Source: Dyadobacter jejuensis (GTDB taxonomy: Bacteria > Bacteroidota > Bacteroidia > Cytophagales > Spirosomataceae). From it: a stretch of DNA of 64,000 nt. The stretch spans positions 151,453 to 215,452 of the forward strand of contig NZ_QGDT01000010.1 in the NCBI RefSeq assembly GCF_003149085.1. Reading direction: 5' to 3'. The notes under the pieces are model-generated. The model was not told where the DNA came from, made no database searches, and was given only the letters and a program-made list of their open reading frames with translations. The stretch's first letter is position 1. Each line of letters begins with the position of its first letter. The translations under genes and the position numbers were made by a program. This document shows positions 55,650 to 63,860 of the stretch, one piece after another.

Positions 55650-57521
55650 TTAGCGGCTCAGCACGATGACCCAGTCTTGCTTGGCATCTGGGGCAGTCAG
55701 CTTACCCGACACACTTCCTAGTTGCTTTTCTGTTTTACCCGTTCTCGGATTAAAAACCGATCCCTTCCAACCTTTACCTGACAGCTTGATCTGGGTAGAA
55801 CCACCGGTCGGCATATAGACGACGATCTTTTGGTCGTTGCCCAACACATAATTGGTGGTTTCGCTGGTCAACCCATCCAAGGGCTGCATCGACTCCACAT
55901 CGAGTCCTTCAAAAAACTTTCTGGCGACAGCCGCTTCTTGATACTTTTTCTCCCGACTCCGATGGTCCTCGGCATTCAGGTCGTTTTGTTCGGTATCGTA
56001 TCCATAGTAATATTCTACACCGGCACCCCCAGCCATAAAGGTAGACCAAAGCACCTTATGTCGGATCATATCCCGGTTGTCGGGTTTCATTTTTCCGGTA
56101 TATCCAGGAAAGCTTTCGTCGACGGTGATCCCTACGCCCGCACCACCTTGCTCATCGTTGGCTACCACCCATGGCTTGCCCGACTGTTCGGAGGTAAGTA
56201 CCCATCGTTTTACTTCTGTATAAATATCGTCGACTTGCAATTGTAAAGAGGCTCCTGTAAGTTCCGATTGCTGCCCTACCAGATTGGGATAGTAATATTC
56301 ATAGGTGGGTCGGTCTTTCCCTTTGCCATGCCCCAAGGGATAGGTATGTTGCACCACATGATTTTTGTAAGGATCCAAAAGACGAATATAGGAGGCGGTT
56401 TTTTTGATTAATGCAATATCCACATTGGTTTCTTCACTCAAATTCCAGTTCAACGCCAGATGGTGTGCATAACGCGCTATTAATTCCCGATAGTACAACT
56501 TCCTTTCATTGGTAAGCTCATACTTGCCCATTAAGGCGATGTTCTCGGCTTCAAAAGTCTTGAAATGAAGATACATCCCTTTGCTCTCGGCATAGCTGAA
56601 TACCTTATCCCACTGGTCCAGTTTCGAACAATCGAAACGGTGTTGGTGTACGGCCTTGCTCCAGGAGCGCGACTCTTGCGAAGCGGCAATAAATGCTTCA
56701 TCGTCTTTTACGATATAAGGGTATACTCCCCCATCGTCACCATCTATCGACATGGTAAGGAAAGAAATAGAGTTCACGCCGGTTTTGGCCAGATAATTGA
56801 TAGCTCCTAATAGATTTTTACCTTTACCGTCTTTCCAGGTATATGCTGACGCCGCAGGGTCATAATCCCTAGCATGTGGCTCCCAAGTCTTCATCAGCTG
56901 GTAATACTTGTTGCCCAGCTTACCGTAGGCATCCAGGTTCCCATCGAAGTCGCTGTAATGCAACATATTTTCTGGGGAATCGGCTCCCGTTTTCAGGAAA
57001 GGGGTATTGTTTTCGGCCCATTCCAAATAACGCTTACCCACATATTGCAACCGTCCTTTGGCGCGATTGTCGGGGAGGGCCTTGTCGGAGGCAGAAATAA
57101 GAACTGTTCCCTGTTGCCCATCCATAAAGCCGGCCGATTCGCCATCATCTCCAATAGCGGCCATTTCACCGGCCTTAAAGCTTACCTTATAGGACCATTT
57201 TCCGGTTTTCGGGGCTGAAAAATGAACCCTCCATACATGACCCTTGGTACTAGAAGTGCTGCCCGCTTGCCCATCGGCAGCATAATAACCAGGCACTTCC
57301 ATAATGGGAAAGCCATCTTCATGAGTAAAGGTAACGTCGAGTCGGTAATAGGTAAATGGGTTGGGCATGGCCATTTCCGAAGTCTCGGGACCCTGAAAAT
57401 CGATGGTCGTATTGTCCCATTTTTGCCCTTGTACCGTCCTCTGGGCGTACACCTGCCCCAGGCCTACCAGAAGCCCCGCGAGCATCAGGTTCCTGGTTTT
57501 TACTACTAATGATTGAAACAT
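55650..57521 (-). CDS. Exported DUF5060-domain glycoside hydrolase-like protein
   Basis: 623 residues with a signal peptide (LMLAGLLVGLGQVYA). N-terminal DUF5060 beta-sandwich (about 28-130, FTYYRLDVTFTHEDGFPIME, GHVWRVHFSAPKTGKWSY), TIM-barrel-like middle (about 150-500) with the acidic motifs LNWNLSEETN and WVVANDEQGGAG, and a C-terminal collagen-binding-like beta domain (VVYMPTGGSTQIKLSGKGWK). Relatives are putative exo- or endo-acting glycosidases with poorly known substrates. Last gene of the catabolic operon, 26 bp after the oxidoreductase. It should release the sugar unit that the other genes degrade. Confidence 0.85.
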   Translation of the reverse strand: MFQSLVVKTRNLMLAGLLVGLGQVYAQRTVQGQKWDNTTIDFQGPETSEMAMPNPFTYYRLDVTFTHEDGFPIMEVPGYYAADGQAGSTSSTKGHVWRVHFSAPKTGKWSYKVSFKAGEMAAIGDDGESAGFMDGQQGTVLISASDKALPDNRAKGRLQYVGKRYLEWAENNTPFLKTGADSPENMLHYSDFDGNLDAYGKLGNKYYQLMKTWEPHARDYDPAASAYTWKDGKGKNLLGAINYLAKTGVNSISFLTMSIDGDDGGVYPYIVKDDEAFIAASQESRSWSKAVHQHRFDCSKLDQWDKVFSYAESKGMYLHFKTFEAENIALMGKYELTNERKLYYRELIARYAHHLALNWNLSEETNVDIALIKKTASYIRLLDPYKNHVVQHTYPLGHGKGKDRPTYEYYYPNLVGQQSELTGASLQLQVDDIYTEVKRWVLTSEQSGKPWVVANDEQGGAGVGITVDESFPGYTGKMKPDNRDMIRHKVLWSTFMAGGAGVEYYYGYDTEQNDLNAEDHRSREKKYQEAAVARKFFEGLDVESMQPLDGLTSETTNYVLGNDQKIVVYMPTGGSTQIKLSGKGWKGSVFNPRTGKTEKQLGSVSGKLTAPDAKQDWVIVLSR

Positions 57522-57547
57522 AAGAATTGTTGGTTATAAATGATCGG

Positions 57548-58576
57548 CTATAATCGAATTAAAAAAGGCAACCCCTCATCTGCCGACCGATAGGCCAGGC
57601 GTTGCACCTCTATATTCTTTAGATAATCGAGGCCATTGGTCTCAAATGGCCCACCATTCAGCAGACAGCTGACAAAGTGCTGCTGAGTAGCCAAACAACT
57701 ATCTCCGGCAAACCCTCGATTTCCATGTATATAGGAATGGACTGTCACTTCCTCCCCCAGCTTTTGAATGGTAATATTACCCTCGTAGTCGAGCCTAATA
57801 CTACCCCCTCGCCCTTCTACGGTCAACTCACAAAAAGTATAGCGGAGTTTTTTGGTGATGGGTTCGTTGTAGCGATTGGCATCCCAAAATGCCCAGACTC
57901 CCTGATGGGTTTCAAACTGCGCATGCACCCGATCCTCCCCTTTGATCACCGGATTTAATCGTCGCGTTTTAACGAAGCCTTGCCGTATTTCTCCCGCATA
58001 AAACCGAATAAGATCGATAAAATGAATGCCGGTTTCGTAAATCAGCAGATGCTCGTAGGCCCTGAAATAGGGCTGGCGAGAAAGGTATGCATCCTCCCCC
58101 CATCCATCGCCCATTCGGGAATTGAAGCTCAGGTTATGGATATCACCGATGACCCCCTCCGATATGAGGCGCTTAATTTCCCTATGCCAGGGCTGAAATC
58201 TAAAGTTTTCATGAACCATAAATGGGATTCCAGCCTCCTGGGTAAGACTCACCATACGCTTGGCATCGGCATCGGAAGGCGCTAAGGGCTTCTGACAGAT
58301 CATGGGAATACCCAGGGTCACGATATGCTCCACGATGGACAAATGACTGGCCGGAGGAGTGACGATATCTACAAAATCAGGCTTCTCTTTTTCGAGCATC
58401 TCCTGATAGTCGTTATAAAAGGTAGAAATACCATACTTACCTTGCATGGCCTGCCCATTCTCTTCATTGAAATCGGCGAGGGCAACTATCTCTACTTCGT
58501 CTATCCGCGACCAAGCATCATAATGGAAGTCACTAAAATACCCCGCTCCTATTACTACTCCTTTTAACTTATTCAT
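57548..58576 (-). CDS. Gfo/Idh/MocA-family oxidoreductase
   Basis: 342 residues. NAD(P)-binding VVIGAGYFSDFH (7-18) and the catalytic lysine motif as ICQKPLAPSD (K96; Gln replaces the usual Glu of EKP). The C-terminal (alpha/beta) domain includes GIHFIDLIRFYAGE, with the conserved histidine. The family oxidises or reduces sugars and sugar acids. Overlaps the upstream MFS gene by 8 bp, so the two are translationally coupled. Its part in the pathway is unknown; it may oxidise the released sugar before or after cleavage. Confidence 0.9.
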   Translation of the reverse strand: MNKLKGVVIGAGYFSDFHYDAWSRIDEVEIVALADFNEENGQAMQGKYGISTFYNDYQEMLEKEKPDFVDIVTPPASHLSIVEHIVTLGIPMICQKPLAPSDADAKRMVSLTQEAGIPFMVHENFRFQPWHREIKRLISEGVIGDIHNLSFNSRMGDGWGEDAYLSRQPYFRAYEHLLIYETGIHFIDLIRFYAGEIRQGFVKTRRLNPVIKGEDRVHAQFETHQGVWAFWDANRYNEPITKKLRYTFCELTVEGRGGSIRLDYEGNITIQKLGEEVTVHSYIHGNRGFAGDSCLATQQHFVSCLLNGGPFETNGLDYLKNIEVQRLAYRSADEGLPFLIRL

Positions 58577-59825
58577 ACGTTTTCAGCGATTGCGCTGCGT
58601 TCATTTGCGTCCAACCATATATGGCTATAATGGCTAGCCCTATGCCTACATAAAAAAATGTGTTCTCGTCGCCCGTCCAGGCTTGCAGGTATGGAAATGC
58701 CAGTGCCGTAAGGAAAGACCCCAGATTACCGGCCATATTCATCGTCCCCGACAATGCTCCCGCATGCTCTCCGCCTACATCGATGCAGTAGGACCAAGAG
58801 GGACTCAAGGTCATATCGGCACCAAAAATGGCCAAGGATAAACAGGCGATGGAGGTGTAAATATTTTCGGCACCTATATTGGCCACTAGGCCGATCACGA
58901 TAAGGGCGAACCCGATGATGGCCGGAATCCTCCTGGATCCTATTAAGCCGTTTCGTTTGTAGAGAGCATCGACCAAATAACCTGAAAAGTAATTCCCAAA
59001 GGCTCCTGCAATAAAGGGCAACATGACCCAATAGCTCAGCTGAAGGTCGTCCATCTGGTACTTCGCTTTAAGGAATGGGAACAACCAGGTGAGGCAAAAA
59101 AAGAAAATATAATTGCTCCCAAAATACTGTAACATGACCCACCATACTTGCTTATTTCGGAGCAGGGAACCCAGACTCACCGATTGCTTGGTAGTAAGGA
59201 CCACCTGTCGGTTTTTCAAGATATAGTCCAACTCCTCTGCACTAATGGATGGATGTTGCTCGGGGGCATCCCGGAACCAGCTGTACCAAAAAACTGCCCA
59301 GGCTACTCCTACCACACCTAGTATAAGGAAAGATTCGCGCCAGCCAAAAGAATTCAAAAGCCATACGACTAGTGGCATGGCAAACGCGGCTCCTAGTCGA
59401 CTACCCGAGAAGTTGATACCCGTTACCAGTCCTCTTTCTTTTAGGGGAATCCAGGTAAGGGTCGACTTCGAAATTCCTGGGAAGGCACCGGCTTCACCGG
59501 CTCCAAACAAGAACCGAACTACTAATAAAGAGCCAAAATTCCAAGCTGCCGCAGTAAGGGCCGTCATCAACGACCATATCGTCACGATGGTGGTCAGTAC
59601 AATATGGGGCCCCTTTCTATCGATTAGCTGACCAGACGTAGTCTGTAGTAAGGCGTATCCTAGGGCAAATGCCGATAGGACCCAGCCAAACTGCGTGTCT
59701 GTCAGGCCTAAGGACTCCGTAACGGGTGCTTTGGCTGCCGATATACATACCCGATCGATATACAGCAAGAGGGTTAGGGCAAAGGTGGTGGCGACCAACT
59801 TATGCCTGAGGGGTATTTTTATCAT
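58569..59825 (-). CDS. MFS transporter, anion:cation symporter (ACS) family
   Basis: 418 residues, about 12 membrane segments. The start region LLLYIDRVCISAAKAPVTES and GQLIDRKGPHIVLT (MFS motif) with LVVRFLFGAGEAGAFPGISK are typical of the ACS family (hexuronate, glucarate, tartrate transporters such as ExuT, GudP and TtuB). It should import a sugar acid with protons across the inner membrane. It starts at 59825 inside the kinase gene (26-bp overlap); a frame from 59873 would lengthen the overlap and add a non-family N-terminus. Confidence 0.92.
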   Translation of the reverse strand: MIKIPLRHKLVATTFALTLLLYIDRVCISAAKAPVTESLGLTDTQFGWVLSAFALGYALLQTTSGQLIDRKGPHIVLTTIVTIWSLMTALTAAAWNFGSLLVVRFLFGAGEAGAFPGISKSTLTWIPLKERGLVTGINFSGSRLGAAFAMPLVVWLLNSFGWRESFLILGVVGVAWAVFWYSWFRDAPEQHPSISAEELDYILKNRQVVLTTKQSVSLGSLLRNKQVWWVMLQYFGSNYIFFFCLTWLFPFLKAKYQMDDLQLSYWVMLPFIAGAFGNYFSGYLVDALYKRNGLIGSRRIPAIIGFALIVIGLVANIGAENIYTSIACLSLAIFGADMTLSPSWSYCIDVGGEHAGALSGTMNMAGNLGSFLTALAFPYLQAWTGDENTFFYVGIGLAIIAIYGWTQMNAAQSLKTYE

Positions 59826-61110
59826 TTTTAATTTTTTGGTATGCTTGAAACAAACTATCTGCCTCCCCGACATTTCCCGGGAAAATCACATATTTCAATC
59901 CAGGAAACTTAGAGCCGGCATCGGCCCGCCAAACGGGCACACCGGGCAACACCTGGCCCATCACCATAGCCCTTGATATTTTGAGGCCCTTGGTGGCAAT
60001 ATCACTCGAGGTAATCCCCCCTTTGGATATCAAAAAAGAAGGCTGTACGGGAAGGGAGGAAACCAATCCGACAAGCCCATCCGATATTTGTGTGCTAAGC
60101 CGAAGGCTATCATCCCGATCGTTTCCTTTGCGCAGTGTTCTACTGGTATATACCACTACATCCCGATTTTGACTTAACCGAGACTGAATCTCTAAGCTCA
60201 GTCCCTGCACATAACCTTGGCCCGATTGCAAATAAGTAGCGATGTCAAATTCCAAAGCATCCACGTCGGCCTTCAGCAATTCACTTAGCTGAAGGGTCGT
60301 TTTGGGCACATGGGATCCTACAATAATAAGTCCACCGCCGGCTCCATTCTCGGCCTTAAGCGCTTCTGCGGTCAACAAAGGAACTTTGCCAAAGCCCCCA
60401 AATGAAGAGACGAAGGACGCAGCCGTTCGAAAGACAATTCTCCTGCTACTACGAGCCACCACAGCCGAAAACCGATCGATATGTCGCATATCGATCGCAT
60501 TGACGATCAACGCCCGATCGGCCTGCGTGATCACCTGAAGAAGATGCACATCGTTACTACCTTCCAGTTCTTGAATGCTTAAGGAGCTTATTTGCGATGC
60601 TTGGATCCGCCCTTCAGACTTTTCTTCCACCCAGTCTTTCAGATTAGAATTACGATAGCCAAAGGTCTCATCCTTAGCATATTCACTTTCCCCTACCGGA
60701 ACAAACCGACCCTGTTCCTGTAGATAATGGACATCGCCTTGGGTGAACCGCCGTCCTTCAAAAAAGGCAGGTAGCAATACGTATAGGAAATCATCCCCCC
60801 AGCCTAGCCCCTCTGCCAAGGCGTCTGTTTCGCTAGGGAAATGCCCCCGCAGTGTAGAGTCACCCCGACTTATCACCCAAAATGGCCTCTTCGTCTGCCG
60901 GATGGCCTCACCTATGGCCCGATTGATCCCCTGGGCGACCTCTTCAGGAAAGGCTCTGGTATTGGTCAAAATAAAAAATAGAGGGGTATTGCGTTCGAAT
61001 TCCTCCTTGATCTCCTCCACAGACCAGCCCGTTAGGACCGGCACCTGTCGAACCGTTTGAGTACCCGTCGGGTCGTCATCCAATACGATGATTGTTCTTT
61101 CCGTATCCAT
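59800..61110 (-). CDS. Four-carbon acid sugar kinase family protein (DUF1537)
   Basis: 436 residues. N-terminal substrate domain with DDDPTGTQTVRQVP (11-24) and VISRGDSTLRGHFPSETDAL; C-terminal nucleotide-binding domain with LISKGGITSSDIATKGLKIS, GQVLPGVPVW and YVIFPGNVGEADSL. Characterised members phosphorylate D-threonate, D-erythronate or 3-oxo-tetronates (DtnK, OtnK). This fixes the theme of the operon as acid-sugar breakdown. The exact substrate cannot be read from sequence. 89 bp separate it from the cyclase gene. Confidence 0.9.
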   Translation of the reverse strand: MDTERTIIVLDDDPTGTQTVRQVPVLTGWSVEEIKEEFERNTPLFFILTNTRAFPEEVAQGINRAIGEAIRQTKRPFWVISRGDSTLRGHFPSETDALAEGLGWGDDFLYVLLPAFFEGRRFTQGDVHYLQEQGRFVPVGESEYAKDETFGYRNSNLKDWVEEKSEGRIQASQISSLSIQELEGSNDVHLLQVITQADRALIVNAIDMRHIDRFSAVVARSSRRIVFRTAASFVSSFGGFGKVPLLTAEALKAENGAGGGLIIVGSHVPKTTLQLSELLKADVDALEFDIATYLQSGQGYVQGLSLEIQSRLSQNRDVVVYTSRTLRKGNDRDDSLRLSTQISDGLVGLVSSLPVQPSFLISKGGITSSDIATKGLKISRAMVMGQVLPGVPVWRADAGSKFPGLKYVIFPGNVGEADSLFQAYQKIKNDKNTPQA

Positions 61111-61199
61111 AGTCTTTACTAACGGTTAGCATTATACTCCTTATCTTTATAGCACCTACAGGAGGTCCACAGTCGTTGCTGCGGCCTTCTATAGGCCTT

Positions 61200-61829
61200 T
61201 TATTCTTCGAAGGCAATCACCCTGCAGGGCGCCCCGTCTCCATCTTTGATTTTGAGGGGAAGGGCAATAACCTTAACCATTGCTCGCTGCAACTGGTCCA
61301 GATACCCAAGGCCTTCTACAATAATGACGTTCCCGAGCAGGATCTGATGGATGCGCGTTACTTCGGGCAGATTGTTTACGTCGGCTACCGAAGGAGCCTC
61401 CACACCCAACATGCTCACCCCTCGTGCCACCATCCACTGAGCCAATTCCTCGCCTATTCGTGGTAACTTATTACGATACGCCTCAGTGCCGAGTCGCTGA
61501 TACCAGTCCGTTCGCAAGAATAGCCCATCCCCATTCTGAAGGGTATTGGCTACCTCCCCCAGATCGGCTATACCCAGCAAGGTCTGGTCTTTCACCGGCG
61601 TCAAATCGACTACCCATACCCTATCCACCACAAAGTCGGAGACGTCAAACTGATCGATGGTACGATCGCCTACCCCAAAATGAATGGGAGCATCCATATG
61701 CGTACCCGCATGGGAATAAATCTGTAAGGTGGTGGCATTCCAACCATCCTTAGATAATTCCCTGGCCGGACTATGTGAAAATCCGCTGATCTGGCCAGAA
61801 TAAGGCAGGGTAAGGTCGACTATTTTCAT
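61200..61829 (-). CDS. Cyclase-family metal-dependent hydrolase
   Basis: 209 residues with the Cyclase/kynurenine formamidase signature HAGTHMDAPIHF: metal ligands H40, H44, D46 and H50. Further conserved parts are NGDGLFLRTDWYQRLGTEAY and LGVEAPSVADV. Known members hydrolyse N-formylkynurenine, isatin or lactone-like substrates. In this operon a role in opening a lactone or hydrolysing an amide of an acid sugar is plausible. Starts inside the dehydrogenase stop (4-bp ATGA overlap). Confidence 0.88.
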   Translation of the reverse strand: MKIVDLTLPYSGQISGFSHSPARELSKDGWNATTLQIYSHAGTHMDAPIHFGVGDRTIDQFDVSDFVVDRVWVVDLTPVKDQTLLGIADLGEVANTLQNGDGLFLRTDWYQRLGTEAYRNKLPRIGEELAQWMVARGVSMLGVEAPSVADVNNLPEVTRIHQILLGNVIIVEGLGYLDQLQRAMVKVIALPLKIKDGDGAPCRVIAFEE

Positions 61830-62878
61830 AGATTTTCGATTATGGCCCTGGCAATATCTTGGGTACTGTAGCTTCCGCCCACATCTTTGGTGAGAATACC
61901 CGCAGCCGTAGTCCTATTAATAGCCTTCACGATGGCCGTTGCCGCCTGCTCTTCACCCAAATGATCCAACATAATGGCCACAGACCAGATCTGCCCTATC
62001 GGATTGGCAACGCCCCTACCAGCGATATCGGGTGCCGAGCCGTGTATTGGCTCGAACATGGACGGGAAAGTATTTTCGGGATTGAGGTTTCCACTCGGCC
62101 CAAAGCCCAGGCTGCCCATAATAGCACCCCCTAAGTCCGACAAGATATCTCCCAGCATATTGGTGGTGAGTACGACGTCGAAATACTCGGGATGCAAAAC
62201 GAAATTGGCAGTAGCCGCATCGATGTACATTTTATGGTATTCCACATCTGGATACTGCTCGGCCACCTCCCCAATTACCCGATCCCAATAAGCCAGGGTA
62301 TTGATCATGGTATTCGATTTGGTAACGTTGGTTACCTTCTTGCGCCTTTTCCTGGCCAGCTTAAAGGAATAATGGGCAATCCTTTCGACTCCAACCCTGG
62401 TAAACAAGCTGGTATCGGTGGCGAAGCCAAAGGGTTCGTCAGGATACATTTGCCGTCCATTTTGGACAAACTCTCCCTCATTATTCTCCCTCACCACTAC
62501 GAAGTCGATATCTTTTTGCGTTTTTGTTCCGAGCGGGCTCTTTACACCATCTAATAATTTCACCGGTCGGTAGTTGACATATTGCTTAAAGGCAGTACGA
62601 ACTTTATTGGTAAACAGCTTAAAAGGAAGGGTATCATCTACGGCAGGCAACCCTACTGCCCCAAACAGTATAGCGTCAAAACCCTTTAAAATCTCCAGGC
62701 CATCGGGAGCCATAAAGTCGCCGTGCTCCAAATAGTAGCCAGCGCCAAATGGAAAAGTGGTAGACTCCACACTAAAATCGTGCTTTGCAGCTACGGCTTG
62801 CAATACCTGTTCAGCCATGGGCACGATTTCATGCCCAATTCCATCACCGTTCACCACGGCTATTTGATACTTTTTCAT
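61826..62878 (-). CDS. Tartrate/D-malate dehydrogenase-type beta-decarboxylating enzyme
   Basis: 350 residues of the isocitrate/isopropylmalate dehydrogenase superfamily. Visible: VVNGDGIGHEIV near the start, FVVVRENNEGEF, KVTNVTKSNTMINT, the metal-binding TTNMLGDILSDLGGAIMGSL, and MFEPIHGSAPDIAGRG. The substrate region and overall pattern resemble TtuC/DmlA (tartrate, D-malate) more than LeuB. It should oxidise a 2-hydroxy acid with NAD and may decarboxylate it. Coupled to the GntR gene and the cyclase gene by 4-bp overlaps on both sides. Confidence 0.87.
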   Translation of the reverse strand: MKKYQIAVVNGDGIGHEIVPMAEQVLQAVAAKHDFSVESTTFPFGAGYYLEHGDFMAPDGLEILKGFDAILFGAVGLPAVDDTLPFKLFTNKVRTAFKQYVNYRPVKLLDGVKSPLGTKTQKDIDFVVVRENNEGEFVQNGRQMYPDEPFGFATDTSLFTRVGVERIAHYSFKLARKRRKKVTNVTKSNTMINTLAYWDRVIGEVAEQYPDVEYHKMYIDAATANFVLHPEYFDVVLTTNMLGDILSDLGGAIMGSLGFGPSGNLNPENTFPSMFEPIHGSAPDIAGRGVANPIGQIWSVAIMLDHLGEEQAATAIVKAINRTTAAGILTKDVGGSYSTQDIARAIIENL

Positions 62879-63507
62879 GCGTTTTTGTTCACTAATATTT
62901 GAATTGTTTTTCTTGCGTGCGCCTTAATTAACTCTTCGGCTCCAGTTCCATCTCCTTTACGAATGGCCTCTATGATCGACAAATGCTCGGGCAGGGTCTG
63001 CTCTGGCGTTCTTACCAACCCTAGCGAAAAGGTCATTTTGAGGTAATTACCTAGGGCATCCAATTTCTTGAGTACTACATTGTCCGACTTCTGCCTTACC
63101 ATATTATGAAATAGCTGATCGGCTATCCGGTATGCCTCTACGTCCACCTCCTTTTGATGGACGAAAGGTTGAAAAATATCGAAAAGCTCCTGCGCTATTT
63201 GACGGTGATCGTCCTGCAGGGCTAGCCGCCTTGCCGCAAGCCCTTCCAATACCTCCCGACACTCGAAGGCATCTATAAGCTCTTGAAACTCAAACTTCTT
63301 TACAAAGTATCCTCTTCTCGGAATCGCCTCTACCAAAAATTCACTTTCCAGCATCTGAAATGCCTTATGCAACGGCATACGGCTCACGCCCAGCTGCTCC
63401 GCAATCCTTTCTTGAACGAGCTTCTCCCCTTTCTCCAACTCCCCTTCTAATATTTGCCTCTTCAATTCTAAATAGGCCAGTTGACTTAAATCGGTATGAC
63501 TGATCAT
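62875..63507 (-). CDS. GntR-family transcriptional regulator, FCD subfamily
   Basis: 210 residues: N-terminal winged helix (LAYLELKRQILEGELEKGEK, IAEQLGVSRMPLHKAFQMLE, EAIPRRGYFVKKF), then a helical FCD ligand-binding domain (ECREVLEGLAARRLAL, ADQLFHNMVRQKSDNVVLKK). FCD regulators commonly bind carboxylates or sugar acids and act as repressors. First gene of the catabolic operon, fused by ATGA overlap to the dehydrogenase; two GTATAC palindromes lie at its own start, so it probably represses itself and the operon. Confidence 0.92.
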   Translation of the reverse strand: MISHTDLSQLAYLELKRQILEGELEKGEKLVQERIAEQLGVSRMPLHKAFQMLESEFLVEAIPRRGYFVKKFEFQELIDAFECREVLEGLAARRLALQDDHRQIAQELFDIFQPFVHQKEVDVEAYRIADQLFHNMVRQKSDNVVLKKLDALGNYLKMTFSLGLVRTPEQTLPEHLSIIEAIRKGDGTGAEELIKAHARKTIQILVNKNA

Positions 63508-63534
63508 GTATACTGTATTTTGTATACAAAAATA
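63507..63534 (-). promoter_or_regulatory. GntR operator overlapping the catabolic-operon promoter
   Basis: TTTTGTATACAAAA (63518-63531) is a perfect 14-bp palindrome of the TTGTATACAA type bound by many FCD-GntR proteins. A second GTATAC (63508-63513) touches the gntR start codon, 14 bp away centre to centre. On the minus strand TATTTTTG (63534-63527) fits the -7 box TAnnTTTG and lies inside the palindrome, with ATTG 19 nt upstream as a weak -33. Repressor binding here would block the promoter. Confidence 0.6.
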
Positions 63535-63642
63535 AAAAACTATGTCAACAACGCAATCGTTTTTGTATTATTATTTTAAAAAACTGTTTTTTACCATTCC
63601 CCTGGCCAGTTTTGTGGTAGAGCAAGGACGAATAGCTCACCT

Positions 63643-63671
63643 AAAACCCATTCCAATAGTCTTTGGAATGG
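63643..63671 (-). terminator. Small terminator-like hairpin after a minus-strand gene fragment
   Basis: CCATTCCA pairs perfectly with TGGAATGG around an 8-nt loop; on the minus strand it is followed by GGTTTTAGG. It lies directly after the stop of the fragment at 63672. Confidence 0.5.
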
Positions 63672-63833
63672 CTAAACCTCTTCAAAAAGGATGGCAGGTG
63701 AGCCAATTGGAGTATAGGGGGGGGGACCGTTAAATACATCTGAGAAGGCCTCATGCAATACCCAACGTTTGCTAGCCGGAGGTCCCGATGGCTGCTGGAT
63801 ATTCTGGAGCATGTTGGGCTCTTCGTCAATTTT
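63672..63833 (-). pseudogene. C-terminal gene fragment with a nine-base C/G tract
   Basis: An open frame without a proper start (stop just before FIKIDEEPNM) reads LQNIQQPSGPPASKRWVLHE, AFSDVFNGPPPYTPIGSPAI, LFEEV and ends at TAG. It crosses a run of nine C residues on the minus strand (63717-63725) that encodes the PPP part. The composition looks protein-like and a terminator-like hairpin follows, so it may be the 3' end of a broken gene. No family recognised. Confidence 0.35.
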
Positions 63834-63860
63834 GATGAAACAATATCAATAAACTACACA

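Noticed and set aside
61826..62878. 3-isopropylmalate dehydrogenase (LeuB)
   Set aside because: No other leucine genes nearby, and the sequence pattern and operon context fit the tartrate/D-malate dehydrogenase branch better.
63542..63733. Plus-strand frame behind the GntR promoter
   Set aside because: Sequence is lysine- and phenylalanine-rich noise over an AT-rich leader and a G run; a minus-strand fragment with a terminator fits this stretch better.
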